NCBI GenBank assembly: GCA_963765375.1
Contig: CAVXVZ010000008.1
Span: forward strand, 62,001 to 126,000
Origin: Roseiarcus sp963765375
GTDB taxonomy: Bacteria > Pseudomonadota > Alphaproteobacteria > Rhizobiales > Beijerinckiaceae
Length of the DNA: 64,000 nucleotides
Reading direction: 5' to 3'
Shown here: in pieces, positions 9,269 to 18,933 of the stretch
How the letters are laid out: each line of letters opens with the position of its first letter
Numbering within the stretch: position 1 is the first letter of the stretch
The notes under the pieces: model-generated
The model's input: the letters and a program-made list of their open reading frames with translations, nothing else
Database searches by the model: none
Told to the model about the DNA's origin: nothing
Program-made: the position numbers and the translations under genes

Positions 9269-9736
9269 GTGGCGCCGTTTCTGACCCGGTTGCGATCGCG
9301 CGTCGCGCATCTCTACTTTCTTTTGGCAAAGCCAATGACGCTCGGCGTGCGTGGCGTCGTGATCGACGAGAACGATCGCGTGCTGCTGGTGCGACACAGC
9401 TATATTTCGGGCTGGCACTTTCCCGGCGGCGGAGTTGAGGCCCGCGAAACCGTCGCCGACGCGCTAGCGCGCGAACTTGAGGAGGAGGCGCGAGTCGCGC
9501 TCCGGGGCGAGCCGGTTCTGCACGGCCTTTTTTTCAACGTAAGAGAGTCGCGGAGGGACCATATAGCCGTCTATGTGATCCGCGAATTCGCTGTACTGGG
9601 CGAGCGCGCACCCGACTGGGAAATCAGAGAGGCTCGCTTCTTTCCGCGTTCCGTCCTACCGGAAGGAACAACGGCGGCCACGCGCGCAAGGCTCGGCGAG
9701 ATTTTTGATTCGGCTCCCCTCGCCGACCTTTGGTGA
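9269..9736 (+). CDS. NUDIX hydrolase
   Basis: A 155-residue protein with a complete NUDIX fold. The box runs from GGGVEARE through ADALARELEEEARV, giving the G-x5-E-x7-R-E-x2-E-E core with the catalytic glutamates; the usual final glycine is alanine. Such enzymes hydrolyse nucleoside diphosphates linked to another group (modified dNTPs, ADP-ribose, sugar nucleotides or caps). A separate N-terminal helix of about 25 residues precedes the domain. The substrate is unknown. It lies between the IS200 relic and the convergent SNF2/primase operon, so it may belong to the same acquired cassette. Confidence 0.88.
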   Translation: MAPFLTRLRSRVAHLYFLLAKPMTLGVRGVVIDENDRVLLVRHSYISGWHFPGGGVEARETVADALARELEEEARVALRGEPVLHGLFFNVRESRRDHIAVYVIREFAVLGERAPDWEIREARFFPRSVLPEGTTAATRARLGEIFDSAPLADLW

Positions 9737-9945
9737 GAAATTGTTACCCGGTCGCCTCCGAAAAACGGGGTTTCGCTCAGCCGAGCGCGGGTAGCGTGGC
9801 CGTGGAAGGGGGGCTTCTTAGGACACCCATAACGATAACTGCTGCGATTCCGAACCGGCAGGGGTTTGATTGTATAGTTCCGTTCCGGACGGGACGCATC
9901 GCCGGTCGAAGGCGTCCATTTCGGCATCGGGGACGCTGCCGTCAA

Positions 9946-12453
9946 TCATGCAATCTTGCCCCGCAAGCTGTCTGCGAGCGCCGAAAGCACATTGGCAAGT
10001 TGCCTCGCGGTTTCTGGCGGCGGGAGTGGCATTTTGAGGTTTTGCGCGCCGGTGGCTGGATCACGCACAATCCATGGATGCCCGGGAGCGCTCGGATCGT
10101 TGGCAGCCGCCAGAGCGGCAATAATCTGTGTGCCGACATGCACCAAAGCTTGCCACGGATCGGGACCTGCATCGCGTGACCGCTCGGCCTGCGCGACCGC
10201 CGCCTCGTCAGCGCCATCGTTCACATCCGCATTCAAATTTTCCGTGGATCCGGCGTCATCGGCAGTGAAGACATTCCTCACTTCCTCAGCCGGCGTCATG
10301 GCCTCGCCCTCACCCATGCGCCCGGTGACGTTTTCCACGTCCTTCATGAAACGGTTGAGCCGCGACCCGCCAAGGGAAATCTCGCTGCTGCCGCCATCGA
10401 GAATTCCTGCCGACAAAGAGCGTTTGAACGCCAGCACCGAAAGCATGCCCTCCTCGATGGTGCCCTTTGAAACGAAATTGATGACCCGCACGGGCCGTGT
10501 CTGGCCCATGCGATGAATGCGGGCGATGCGCTGTTCGAGGATCGCCGGGTTCCACGGCAAGTCCATGTTCACCAGGGTCGAAGCATGCTGCAGATTGAGG
10601 CCAGTGCCGCCCGCATCGGTGGAGAGGAACACGCGACAGGTGGGGTCGTTACGAAACCGCTCAACCAATGCGGGCCGTTTATCCGATGGCACGCCGCCGT
10701 GGAAGCTGACGTAACCAAGCTCACGCATTTCGAGGCGGCGAATGATAATGTCGTGGGTCCGTGTCCATTGCGAAAACACCACCGCCTTGGCCTCGGGCTC
10801 GGCGAACAAGTCCTCGAACAGCGCCGCCAATTCGTCAGCCTTGACGCCATGATCGGTTTCCTGGTCCAACAGATAGGTGCTGTTGCACGACATGCGCATG
10901 TTCTGTAGCGCACAGGTTAGCCGCCGTTGGTCCTTGTCGGACAAGAATCTGGTTTTGCGCCAGCGCTGGACGATCCTTGCCACCACGTCGGCGTTTTCCT
11001 GATGATAGACCATCTGCATCTCGGTCATCGGCACCAGCAAATTCTGGTCGGTTCGGCTGGGCAACTGCCTGAGCACCTCGGATTTGCGTCGGCGGATCAT
11101 GACCGGCGCTAGCGTCTGGCCGATCTTCTCAAGCCCGGTATAGCCGGTGACCCGCCCGGCTTCGTCCTTGACCTGATGCTCGTGCAGCAGCTTCCAGGTT
11201 GGCCCCAGCCGGTGCTGATCGACAAACTGGACAATGGAAATCAGCTCTTCCAGCTTGTTTTCCAGGGGCGTCCCCGTAAGCACGATCGCGTATGGGCTAT
11301 CGACGCGTTTCAAAGCGCGCGCCGCAATGGTGTTCCAGTTCTTCACCCGTTGCGCTTCATCGACGATCACAAGTTCGGGAGCCCAGGCGGCGATCAGGTC
11401 GAGATCGGGCCTCAGCTTCTCGTAGTTTGTGATCTTGCAGAAATCATCCAGGGCGTAGTCCTTCTGCCGCTGCGCCCGACCGCCGTTGATGACGCGCACC
11501 ACATTTTCCTTTGGTCGACCCGAGAAACGCATGATCTCGCTTTGCCATTGGTACTTGAGCGAGGTCGGGCAGACGACCAGCACTTTTGAGACGCCAAAAT
11601 GCCGCGCCAGTATTTCTGTCGCAGCGATCGCCTGTATGGTCTTGCCCAGGCCCATATCGTCACCGATCAGCGCCCGGCCGGCTCGTACCGCGAACAGCGC
11701 GCCCTCCGCCTGATACGGATAGAGTGGCGCCTTCAGAAGTGCCAGCAACTCGGGATCGGCAGCGCCACGTGGGAACAATTGCGTTAGCTTTGCGACTCGC
11801 TGGTCCGCATCCCGCCGTCCGGCAACGAAATCGAGAGCGTCGTCGTATGCGCGCAACTCATGGCCCATTTTAGATGCTATGGTCATGAAATGCTGGAGTT
11901 CGCCAAGGCGCTCGTCGGGCAGCATCCCGTTGTGTTCGGCGTCGAACAAACCGGCCGCGGCCTCCCTCAGTGCGGGCGGGCAATCCGTTCCGGCACGAAA
12001 ATGCACACTACGTTTGCCGTCGTTGCGCAGATACAGCTCGGAAAATGCGGGCTGGTAGCCCCGCGCAAACGCCGTCTTCGCGCCGCGCATTTTCTCCAGG
12101 CGGGCGAGCGTGAATTCGATGTGCTTGCAAGTACCCAACTCGCTGGTGGCATAATCCGGGCACGAACAGAAATTGCCCCCTGGCCCCAAGCCTCGAATCG
12201 CCACGCGATAGCTGGCTTTCGAAACAGGATTGCTGACCCGAAACTCGGAGAAAAACGGCTCGCTGCTGAGATTTTCAAGACCGAAGGCCTGCTCGCGGCC
12301 GAACTGGCGGCGCAAACCGCGTTGCCAATCCAACGGCGAAAGATCGGCGGGTGCGTGAGTGCGCGAGAGCTTAGATTCCTTGTTCAGCTTTGTAGAGGAA
12401 TTCAGGCTCCGCCCCTTGGTTTTCATGGAAATGCATTCCATTCGGTTCTGCAA
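9946..12453 (-). CDS. SWIM zinc-finger SNF2-family DNA translocase/helicase
   Basis: An 835-residue superfamily 2 ATPase. A SWIM zinc ligand pattern (CSCPDYATSELGTCKH, residues 96-111) lies N-terminal. The SNF2 core follows: Walker A DDMGLGKT, the Walker B box VIVDEAQRVKN, LTGTPLENKLEELISIV, then the helicase C half with SFHGGVPSDKRPALVERF, DAGGTGLNLQHA and QRIARIHRMGQTRPV. These proteins translocate on duplex DNA and remodel bound proteins. The C-terminal ~120 residues are acidic and of no known fold. It starts 46 bases after the stop of the primase-helicase gene on the same strand, so the two are probably one operon. SWIM-SNF2 proteins occur both as housekeeping and as defence proteins; the context favours an accessory role. 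Confidence 0.9.
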   Translation of the reverse strand: MQNRMECISMKTKGRSLNSSTKLNKESKLSRTHAPADLSPLDWQRGLRRQFGREQAFGLENLSSEPFFSEFRVSNPVSKASYRVAIRGLGPGGNFCSCPDYATSELGTCKHIEFTLARLEKMRGAKTAFARGYQPAFSELYLRNDGKRSVHFRAGTDCPPALREAAAGLFDAEHNGMLPDERLGELQHFMTIASKMGHELRAYDDALDFVAGRRDADQRVAKLTQLFPRGAADPELLALLKAPLYPYQAEGALFAVRAGRALIGDDMGLGKTIQAIAATEILARHFGVSKVLVVCPTSLKYQWQSEIMRFSGRPKENVVRVINGGRAQRQKDYALDDFCKITNYEKLRPDLDLIAAWAPELVIVDEAQRVKNWNTIAARALKRVDSPYAIVLTGTPLENKLEELISIVQFVDQHRLGPTWKLLHEHQVKDEAGRVTGYTGLEKIGQTLAPVMIRRRKSEVLRQLPSRTDQNLLVPMTEMQMVYHQENADVVARIVQRWRKTRFLSDKDQRRLTCALQNMRMSCNSTYLLDQETDHGVKADELAALFEDLFAEPEAKAVVFSQWTRTHDIIIRRLEMRELGYVSFHGGVPSDKRPALVERFRNDPTCRVFLSTDAGGTGLNLQHASTLVNMDLPWNPAILEQRIARIHRMGQTRPVRVINFVSKGTIEEGMLSVLAFKRSLSAGILDGGSSEISLGGSRLNRFMKDVENVTGRMGEGEAMTPAEEVRNVFTADDAGSTENLNADVNDGADEAAVAQAERSRDAGPDPWQALVHVGTQIIAALAAANDPSAPGHPWIVRDPATGAQNLKMPLPPPETARQLANVLSALADSLRGKIA

Positions 12454-12499
12454 AAGTTTCTCTTGGTTCGTAGATCTAGCGCCCAGTACCAGAGACGAC

Positions 12500-14968
12500 C
12501 TATTCTACTGTGTAGCCGAGCGCCCGATATCCTAGTCGCCGCTTTGTAGCCATGCGCGCCAGCACCGGCACCAACTCGTCGACGTAGTCAACGACCAGAA
12601 CCTCGGTCTTTCCGGCGCGCTGACGGTGGAGGCGACCTACATACTGAGCCAGTGTACCTTTCCAGGATATCGGCATCGTGAGGAATAGCGCGTCGAGCCT
12701 TGGATCATCAAAACCCTCACCGAGATATCGCCCCGTAGCGAGGATAAGCCGTTCCTGGGCACCGGAAATTTGGAGGGCAGCCTGAGCCGCCTTGCGTTCG
12801 CCGGCAGACATACCGCCCCGTAGGACAATGAGATTGCGCACGAAGCGCGAGAAGCGGCTTCCGAGGTATTCGAGATGGTCCCTCCGTTCTGTTAGCACAA
12901 CCGGGGAACGCTTCGCTTCCAACGCTTTCAGCACATCGTCGAAGATCAGATCGTTGCGCAACTCGTCTTGCGCGATTGCAGCGTAGACCGCCGGCATGGA
13001 AGGTCGGTCAGCGGCAGCCAGAGGCTGCGGCAACTGAAATTCGGTCGACCGAAGTTTCGCGCGGTGAGAAATCCCTCGACCGGCCGCCTGCGCGCGCGCG
13101 TCAACGCGATGTCGAACCGGCCCGCATTGCATGAAGATGACCGGATGGTGGCCATCCTTGCGCGCCACGGTCGCAGACAGCCCGAGGACAAATCGTGCCT
13201 TTGCCCGACGGGCCACAAGCTCAAAGCTCACTGCTGATAGATGGTGGCATTCGTCAACGACAAGATGACCATAGTCCGCGATCAGGTCAGATACCTCGCA
13301 CTGCCGCACGAGGCTCTGGATCAGCGCGACATCGATGATACCGGTCGGATTGCGGCGTCCGCCCCCGATGATGCCGATATCCTTCGGATCGATATCGAGA
13401 AACGTCTTAAGGCGTTCCACCCATTGGCCGAGCAACTCTCGACGATGGACGACAACAAGCGTATTCCGGCCCCGTTGAGCAATGAGCGCGGCTGCCACAA
13501 CCGTCTTGCCGAAGGCGGTGGTCGCCGCGAGCACGCCATAGTCATGCGGCGCCAAGGCGTCGAATGCTTTGACCTGCGGGCTGTGCAGCGCTCCCTGGAA
13601 CTGCACTCGGCTCGGAAGCTGGTTGCCGATTGCTCTTTGATCGTCCAGCTCAACCTCGGCGCCCTCACAGCGGATCAGCTCGACGGCTTCGTCAAGATAC
13701 CCTCGCGGCAATCCAATATGACGAGGATGTAGTTCTGCGCAAGAGATGATCCGTGGCTTGCCGAAGGTCGGGAGCCTCATAGATTGCGCACGATAGAACT
13801 CGGGGTTCTGAAAGGCTGCCAAGCGCATAAGCCGTGCTGTCATGGCCGACGGCAAGTCGGTCCGGCCGATATACAGCTGGTCAGCGACGACGATGGTGAT
13901 TTTGCCCGGAAGTGGGATGCCGAGCGGACCAGCCTTCGGGCGTCGAGACGGCGTCATGCGCCACGGTTCGTCCGCATCCTCGTCCTCGACCGGCATGCGG
14001 ACGCCGAGAACGCGGCCTCGCATCTCGGCATCGCGAACGATTTCCGCAGCGGCATTGACGGATAGCCGTGGTATCGCCGCCAGGAACGCCCATTGATCCT
14101 CGTACGGGCGAAGATCGTCGTCGATGAAGACGCTGTTGCCAAGCTCGCGCGCCCTGCGCTGCAAAGGCAACGCGATCAGGTTGCCGAAGCCGCCAATCGG
14201 CATATTGTCCTGGCTTGGAAAGAACCGATCGTACGAGGCAAACCCTATCTCGGGGCGACGTTCCATCGTCTCTGTCAGCATTGCAGCGCCAAGTTGCCTG
14301 GCCGTCCGTGCGGGCGCCGGTTCTGAGAAGAAAATCCAGACATGGCCGCCATTCCCAGATCGGGACCGTTCAAGCGCTGCGGGCACCCCATTGGCGTGGC
14401 ACGTCTTCAGCATGGCCATCGCATCGGACGCCCAATTTGCCTCATCGAAATCGGCAGCGAGAAACCAGCAGGTCTCGTCGGGAAGCAGCGGATAAACGCC
14501 TGCCACAAAATCACCACCAGAAGTGCGTGAAGCGTCGCCGCCGCGCAGATGCTTTTCGATGATTTCGTCAGTGACCGGTATGAAGGCTTGATGAGGACAT
14601 TCGCCACACTTCGCACGGGGTTTGCCGCATATTCCTCTGACCCACTCGTTCGCGCATGCTGGTGCATAGCCGGACTTGGCGGTCCTCTGATTTTCCCAGC
14701 GGACGGGAAATACGTCGGAGCGACCGATAAACAGACGCCGAAATAGTGCAATCTTTTCAGCGCCGGAGGACGCCGTCGTCACGATCGTCGCATCCATGAC
14801 AGGGTTCGCTTGACGAATTTCTGCCGGCTTCCTCGGACGCCGGCTCAAGAGATCACTCCGAATGGCCTCGAGTTCTCTTCGCTCGACCTCATTGGCGACT
14901 AAACGGGCCTGGATTTGCTCGATCTCAATCTCGATTTCGCGTCCATTTATGGCGCTCCCGCTCGGCAC
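12500..14968 (-). CDS. Archaeo-eukaryotic primase fused to superfamily 2 helicase (TOTE-type)
   Basis: An 822-residue two-domain protein. Residues 1-45 form a coiled coil. A Cys cluster at 105, 114, 121 and 124 probably binds zinc. The primase domain then shows the catalytic DxD in FLAADFDEANW (Asp173, Asp175), the SGNGGHVW histidine motif (His209) and the GGFGNLIALPLQ strand. This order matches the primase domain of TOTE conflict systems. The C-terminal half is a DEAD/DEAH-type helicase: GVLAATTAFGKTVVAAAL (Walker A), VVDECHHLSAVSF, VLGLSATVARKDG, and the distal ATGRYLGEGFDD and QYVGRLHRQRAG motifs. It is the first gene of a two-gene operon with a SNF2 ATPase. A role in countering mobile DNA is an inference from family and context. 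Confidence 0.87.
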   Translation of the reverse strand: MPSGSAINGREIEIEIEQIQARLVANEVERRELEAIRSDLLSRRPRKPAEIRQANPVMDATIVTTASSGAEKIALFRRLFIGRSDVFPVRWENQRTAKSGYAPACANEWVRGICGKPRAKCGECPHQAFIPVTDEIIEKHLRGGDASRTSGGDFVAGVYPLLPDETCWFLAADFDEANWASDAMAMLKTCHANGVPAALERSRSGNGGHVWIFFSEPAPARTARQLGAAMLTETMERRPEIGFASYDRFFPSQDNMPIGGFGNLIALPLQRRARELGNSVFIDDDLRPYEDQWAFLAAIPRLSVNAAAEIVRDAEMRGRVLGVRMPVEDEDADEPWRMTPSRRPKAGPLGIPLPGKITIVVADQLYIGRTDLPSAMTARLMRLAAFQNPEFYRAQSMRLPTFGKPRIISCAELHPRHIGLPRGYLDEAVELIRCEGAEVELDDQRAIGNQLPSRVQFQGALHSPQVKAFDALAPHDYGVLAATTAFGKTVVAAALIAQRGRNTLVVVHRRELLGQWVERLKTFLDIDPKDIGIIGGGRRNPTGIIDVALIQSLVRQCEVSDLIADYGHLVVDECHHLSAVSFELVARRAKARFVLGLSATVARKDGHHPVIFMQCGPVRHRVDARAQAAGRGISHRAKLRSTEFQLPQPLAAADRPSMPAVYAAIAQDELRNDLIFDDVLKALEAKRSPVVLTERRDHLEYLGSRFSRFVRNLIVLRGGMSAGERKAAQAALQISGAQERLILATGRYLGEGFDDPRLDALFLTMPISWKGTLAQYVGRLHRQRAGKTEVLVVDYVDELVPVLARMATKRRLGYRALGYTVE

Positions 14969-15039
14969 TGAGATTCTCCCTTCCGACCCCCTCGACCTTA
15001 ATAAAGGTTTGGCGCGCCACTGGCAGCCATCACGGCAGC

Positions 15040-15715
15040 TCAGGCACGTAAGTATCCCTCGGCAGAGCCGGGGGCTTTAGCACGTGAACCGCTCGAAGCG
15101 GTAGGAGGGGTCGCTGACGCGGCCCCTTGAATTTGGCGCCACCCGAGGGTGGCATGATCAACGCCAAAGGTTCATCTGCTCCAGCCTCTGATCTTCGTTC
15201 TCTTGATTGCGGATGTAGGCGCGGATCGCCTCCTCGTCGCGCCCGACCGTGTTCACGAAAAAGCCGCGGGCCCAAAAGTGTTGTCCGACGAAATTGCGCC
15301 TGCGCTCTCCATAAACCCTGGCCACGTGGATCGCACTCTTGCCCTTGATGAAGCCGACCACCTGCGACACCGCATATTTCGGTGGGATCGAAAGCAGCAT
15401 GTGCACGTGATCGGGCATCAGATGCCCTTCCTCAACTTTAAAGTCCTTCTGAAGCGCGAGCTTGCGGAACACTTCGCCCAAATGCCGTCGCAGCTCTTGA
15501 TACAGCGTCTTTCGCCGACATTTCGGGATGAAGACAACATGATATTTGCAGTCCCAAGTCGTGTGGCTTAGGCTCTCGTACTCGTTCATCGGCGGAGTTC
15601 CTCTCGTGTGAGTGGCTGCTCACGTTGGAACTTCGCTGATGGACTGCCGGAAACGTCAAACTGCTACTGCCACCCCGGCATAGCCGGGGGGTCTCCCGCT
15701 TACGCTAGCTTGGCC
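15040..15715 (-). mobile_element. IS200/IS605-family insertion sequence, apparently complete
   Basis: The element carries only a tnpA gene. Downstream of tnpA (15045-15160) is the structured end with GAACCGCTCGAAGCGGT and the GACGCGGCCCCTTGAA segment. Upstream, at 15674-15690, CCCCGGCATAGCCGGGG forms the hairpin expected at the other end. These ends are recognised as single-strand hairpins, so there are no terminal inverted repeats or target duplication. The right boundary is approximate. It lies about 75 bases upstream of the primase-helicase start. Confidence 0.8.
15158..15589 (-). CDS. tnpA: IS200/IS605-family Y1 transposase TnpA
   Basis: The 143-residue protein has the usual IS200 length. 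It shows the CKYHVVFIPKCRRK N-terminus, the HUH metal-binding motif in MPDHVHMLLSIPP, and the C-terminal helix with the catalytic tyrosine in AIRAYIRNQE. TnpA cuts and rejoins single-stranded DNA at hairpins during replication. No TnpB or IscB partner is present. Confidence 0.95.
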   Translation of the reverse strand: MNEYESLSHTTWDCKYHVVFIPKCRRKTLYQELRRHLGEVFRKLALQKDFKVEEGHLMPDHVHMLLSIPPKYAVSQVVGFIKGKSAIHVARVYGERRRNFVGQHFWARGFFVNTVGRDEEAIRAYIRNQENEDQRLEQMNLWR

Positions 15716-16288
15716 CACCCACACTCCGTTCGCGAGCATGACCTGCGGTATGATCGGCCTGAAACTGCTGAAGCTCGGCGCGCTCGTCAAAATCAGTGCC
15801 CGGCGCTCGGGATCGCGTTCGCTTCGCACCGCCCATACGCCCACGAGTGGCGCCTCGCCGCAGCAAGGCTCGCAAGTGCGCGCCTCGCCAACCTGCGGCA
15901 CCGCCGCGGCGCGACAATGCGCGGCAAAACCTCGGCCCACCGGAGAAACAATCCACCCTATCGACGAAATTCAAAGCGCGCCCACGCCACCCACAGTCGC
16001 GCCCCACAAACCCGACATGGTGGCGGTGGCGCAGACGGGCCGCTGCAGCGCTCGACGCCGTGGCAGCGGGTTTTTGCGGGCTGTTCGCCCACGCTCAGAA
16101 CAGGCTCGCAGAGTTGAAAGCGAACCGGGATGAGCCGCGTGGAGACCGCGACCAATGGCGCAGGTGGCCGACCATTCGCTGATTGATCAGCGAGTCCCAG
16201 TAGTGGCGAGCGGCAGGACCAGTCAGCCGGCCGAGTCGCTCCCCGCTTTGAGGCGCGCGAAACCGCGCAGCCAACCTACGCGCACAGC
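15716..16288. other. Stretch with no supportable gene
   Basis: Only overlapping GC-driven open frames of arginine- and alanine-rich composition are found. Repeat-like fragments of the type scattered elsewhere in the window may be present, but no family could be recognised. Confidence 0.4.
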
Positions 16289-16507
16289 TCATTTGAGGTC
16301 GCTTGCCTCCAGTTCGACGAGCCGCAAGAGGACGTGGCTGTAGTTCTCGCCGGGCCTGCGCATGGTTCTCATGCGGTCAATCACGGCCGCCTCGACCTGG
16401 ATAAAGCACTGGCCCCGATCGCGCTGCATCGGCCAGCGTGCTGCGCCCTTGGGCAGCGTCGAGGCGATGGCGTCGTAGGCCGCATCAGTAAGGGCGACGC
16501 GAATCAT
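16289..16507 (-). CDS. Small protein of the dispersed GPGESYSDVILRLA family
   Basis: A 72-residue protein starting MIRVALTDAAYDAIAS and containing IDRMRTMRRPGENYSHVLLR. The same architecture recurs intact at 42.5-42.8 kb and as many broken copies in this window. The motif with an R-x-GES/NYSD-V-I-L-R-L core resembles the C-terminal part of small VapB-like antitoxins, but no toxin gene is adjacent and the similarity is short. A start 12 codons upstream (16543) is possible. Function unknown. Confidence 0.65.
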   Translation of the reverse strand: MIRVALTDAAYDAIASTLPKGAARWPMQRDRGQCFIQVEAAVIDRMRTMRRPGENYSHVLLRLVELEASDLK

Positions 16508-16797
16508 CACGAACAGTTGATCCCAGCCACGCGGTAATTTCATGGCGCGACGCAGTCATAGACAAATGGCGCCCAGGAGATAGAGGCGCTATGGCAACGC
16601 TGATTGGCCAGCTGAAGTGGCCGCGTTCCGCGTTGAGTCTGGCGGATCGCCTGCGGGCCTTTGGTGAGGCTGGAGAGTTGGACATCAACGGCAACTATGC
16701 AGCGATGGTTAGGGAGGCAAGAGACGCGATGTTGCTGCAATGGCTGTGCCGCTGGCGCGAGTGGCACCATCAACAGCCCATTGTGCGGGGTGCGCGA

Positions 16798-17392
16798 GTG
16801 GTTGGGCTGAGACGGACAAACCGAGCCGCCGGTCTCTGCCTCGCGGGAGTCGCCGGGGTAATGCTCGCCGTCACCGGCTGCTCCGTGGCGCCCGAATCTC
16901 GTTCCGCCCAGGCCCCTTTGGCCGCTACCCTTGCCAAAGCTCGAACTCGATCCTGTCGCCGCGACCGCCGAGCTCAACGCGTATCGCGCTGAGAAAGGGC
17001 TGAATCCGCTCCGGCTCGACCCGGCCCTGACCACGATGGCCGAGCGCCAGGCGCGGGCAATGGCGGAGAGTGGCACGATGTCCCACGACGTAGCCGGCTC
17101 ATTGTCGGCCCGCCTCGCGGCGAGCGGAATCAACGCTCCAACCGGGGAAAACCTCGGCGCGGGTTATATGAGCTTCGACGAGGCCTTGGCCGGCTGGCGC
17201 GCCTCGCCCGGCCATGATGCCAATCTGCTCATGTCCGGCGCGACCCGGTTTGGCATTGCGCTCGCGAAGAACCCGCGCGACGCCTACGGAGCCTATTGGG
17301 CAATGGAAGTGGGAGCCGAACCGCGCTCCGGGGGCGCACCAGTAGCCGTGTGGCTGTTTCCGCTCCCTATCGTGGTTATTGAGCCCCGGTAG
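16798..17392 (+). pseudogene. CAP-domain lipoprotein with a frameshift after the signal peptide
   Basis: From the GTG at 16798 the reading frame encodes a lipoprotein signal, ALCLAGVAGVMLAVTGC-like, with a lipobox cysteine. Near 16930 the meaning moves to another frame, which runs to 17392 as a CAP/SCP-family domain: ELNAYRAEKGLNPLRLDPAL, SHDVAGSLSARL, GENLGAGYMSFDEALAGW and TRFGIALAKNP. The second part alone would be a 153-residue protein from 16931 without export signal. Bacterial CAP proteins are secreted and of uncertain function. Either the gene is truly frameshifted or a one-base sequencing error separates the signal from the domain. Confidence 0.75.
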
Positions 17393-18289
17393 AGCGCGGA
17401 CAGCATAGCCAAAAGGGGCCTGCAGCTTTTCCTCAGCCCAAGAAAATACGGGTCCCGGGCGCGACCTGGGCCTGTCTGGGCCGCTTCGCCGTGCGAGGGC
17501 GCCGGCGGAGACGGTGCGGCCCACCATTTTTCGAACATCAATCAGACGAATTGCCAATCGGGCGCTGTGAAGCCAGGGCAAAAGCGGGCGCTGGTGTGCA
17601 ATGCTCCTTCTGGTTCACTCGCACGTCCGGAAGACCCCACCGAACGTGCAATTTGGATGAGGAACCGTGTTGGTGGCGGCGAGCTTTCTCGATTGAGAGT
17701 TCGGCCGTGACGCAGAATTAACTTCGCGTTAACTAATGTTCTTAACATTTCCGTAATCTTCCAACGCGTTAGACAGTCTAGCCGCAAGGAATACCCGGTT
17801 TAGCACCCGGCTGCGTCATGTCGGGGCAGAAACGCTGCTCAAGGCCGCCGACGCCGTGACCGCCAGAATCGCAACGCTCACGAGCTGCGCCAACAACGTC
17901 GTGTCGATCAAGCCCACGGCCGGCTGACAGACCCAGCCGCTAAAGGGGCGCGATATCGCGTGGCTTAAGACGGGCGAGAGCGAGCTTCTTGGGGGGCCGC
18001 CGGTAGGGTAGCGCCGGACGGCCTTGGCAGACGAATGCGACGCGTCTCCGGCCACGTGCGACACCTCAAACGCAAGACCCATGTGCTGCAGAACTGGCAA
18101 GGCGAATGGAGCCCGACTGGTCCTAACGGCACACCAACTGGTGTACGCGTATCGAGCAGGCCTCCGAAGCGGCGCGGAATGAACCTCGCGCCCGTCTGAG
18201 TCGAACACCGTACGATGACAGCGCGCGCGATTTCAGGCAAAGCTCCACCGCCAGCTCAAGGCTATATTTGGCTCCAGGAGGCGTCTCCA
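17393..18289. other. Gene-poor stretch
   Basis: About 900 bases with no open frame that resembles a family. An AT-rich patch at 17700-17770, rich in TTAAC motifs, could hold a promoter. A segment at 18178-18200 (AATGAACCTCGCGCCCGTC) recurs near 31830 and, inverted, near 44720. Confidence 0.4.
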
Positions 18290-18470
18290 TGGGTACCAGA
18301 GAATACCTCGGTTTTATCGCGATTTTGGAGCAGGCGCGGGCCTCAATCAAAGAGGTTTTGGACGATCATTCAAACCTCCAGACACGGCTTCTAGCCTAAC
18401 GCGAACAGTGGCCGACCTTGAGAAGGCCATCCAAGCGTATCGAGACAAACTCAAGGCCCGGCGGCGCTAA
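18290..18470 (+). pseudogene. Short coiled-coil protein remnant with frameshift
   Basis: The ATG at 18290 opens a 36-codon frame ending HSNLQTRLLA. The next frame continues plausibly as SLTRTVADLEKAIQAYRDKL and then ARRR before a stop at 18470. Together they would make a ~60-residue coiled-coil protein. The shift of one base near 18390 suggests decay. No family is recognised. Confidence 0.35.
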
Positions 18471-18539
18471 AGGCGAGAAGCGCCCGTCCGCGTCGAGCGC
18501 GCGGATGATGCTGGAGGCGGCCGGGACAGCGAACGTAGC

Positions 18540-18590
18540 GGGATGAAAAAGGCCGCCAGGTTCCCGTTATTCCCTGGCGGCCCCGCCACG
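18540..18590. terminator. Strong hairpin, possible terminator
   Basis: GGCCGCCAGG pairs with CCTGGCGGCC across a short loop at about 18551-18583, forming a ten-base GC stem preceded by AAAAA. No clear T-run follows on the plus strand; on the minus strand the A-run would read as T's, so termination of leftward transcription is possible. Confidence 0.4.
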
Positions 18591-18933
18591 AGACTTCTGA
18601 GGGGCTTGAATAGTCGTCGCGGCTGCCTGTCTTTTCGCCTGCTAAGGTTAATGAATTGCTACTTCCGTGAGAGCCGCTTGCTGGCCGTCGGATGGCGCGA
18701 TAGCGTTGGGAGCCCCGGTTTTACCCATAGGCACGCCGGGCGCCGAGGTCGCCCAAGTTGCGACAGGCTTTGGGACTGCCCGGCCGCTGCTCCATCGCGC
18801 GCCGGGCATTCTCATCCCTTCGCGAGCTTCAGGATCACGTGGCCGGCTTCCCGCCAATTACGACGGGACGTCAGGAAACGAAATTGGAACCTCTGTCGAT
18901 TACAGTCGTGACCTGCACTTAGGAGCCGCGACA

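Noticed and set aside
15716..16288. Several overlapping 65-130-codon frames on both strands
   Set aside because: Arg/Ala-rich, mutually overlapping, without ribosome sites or recognisable folds.
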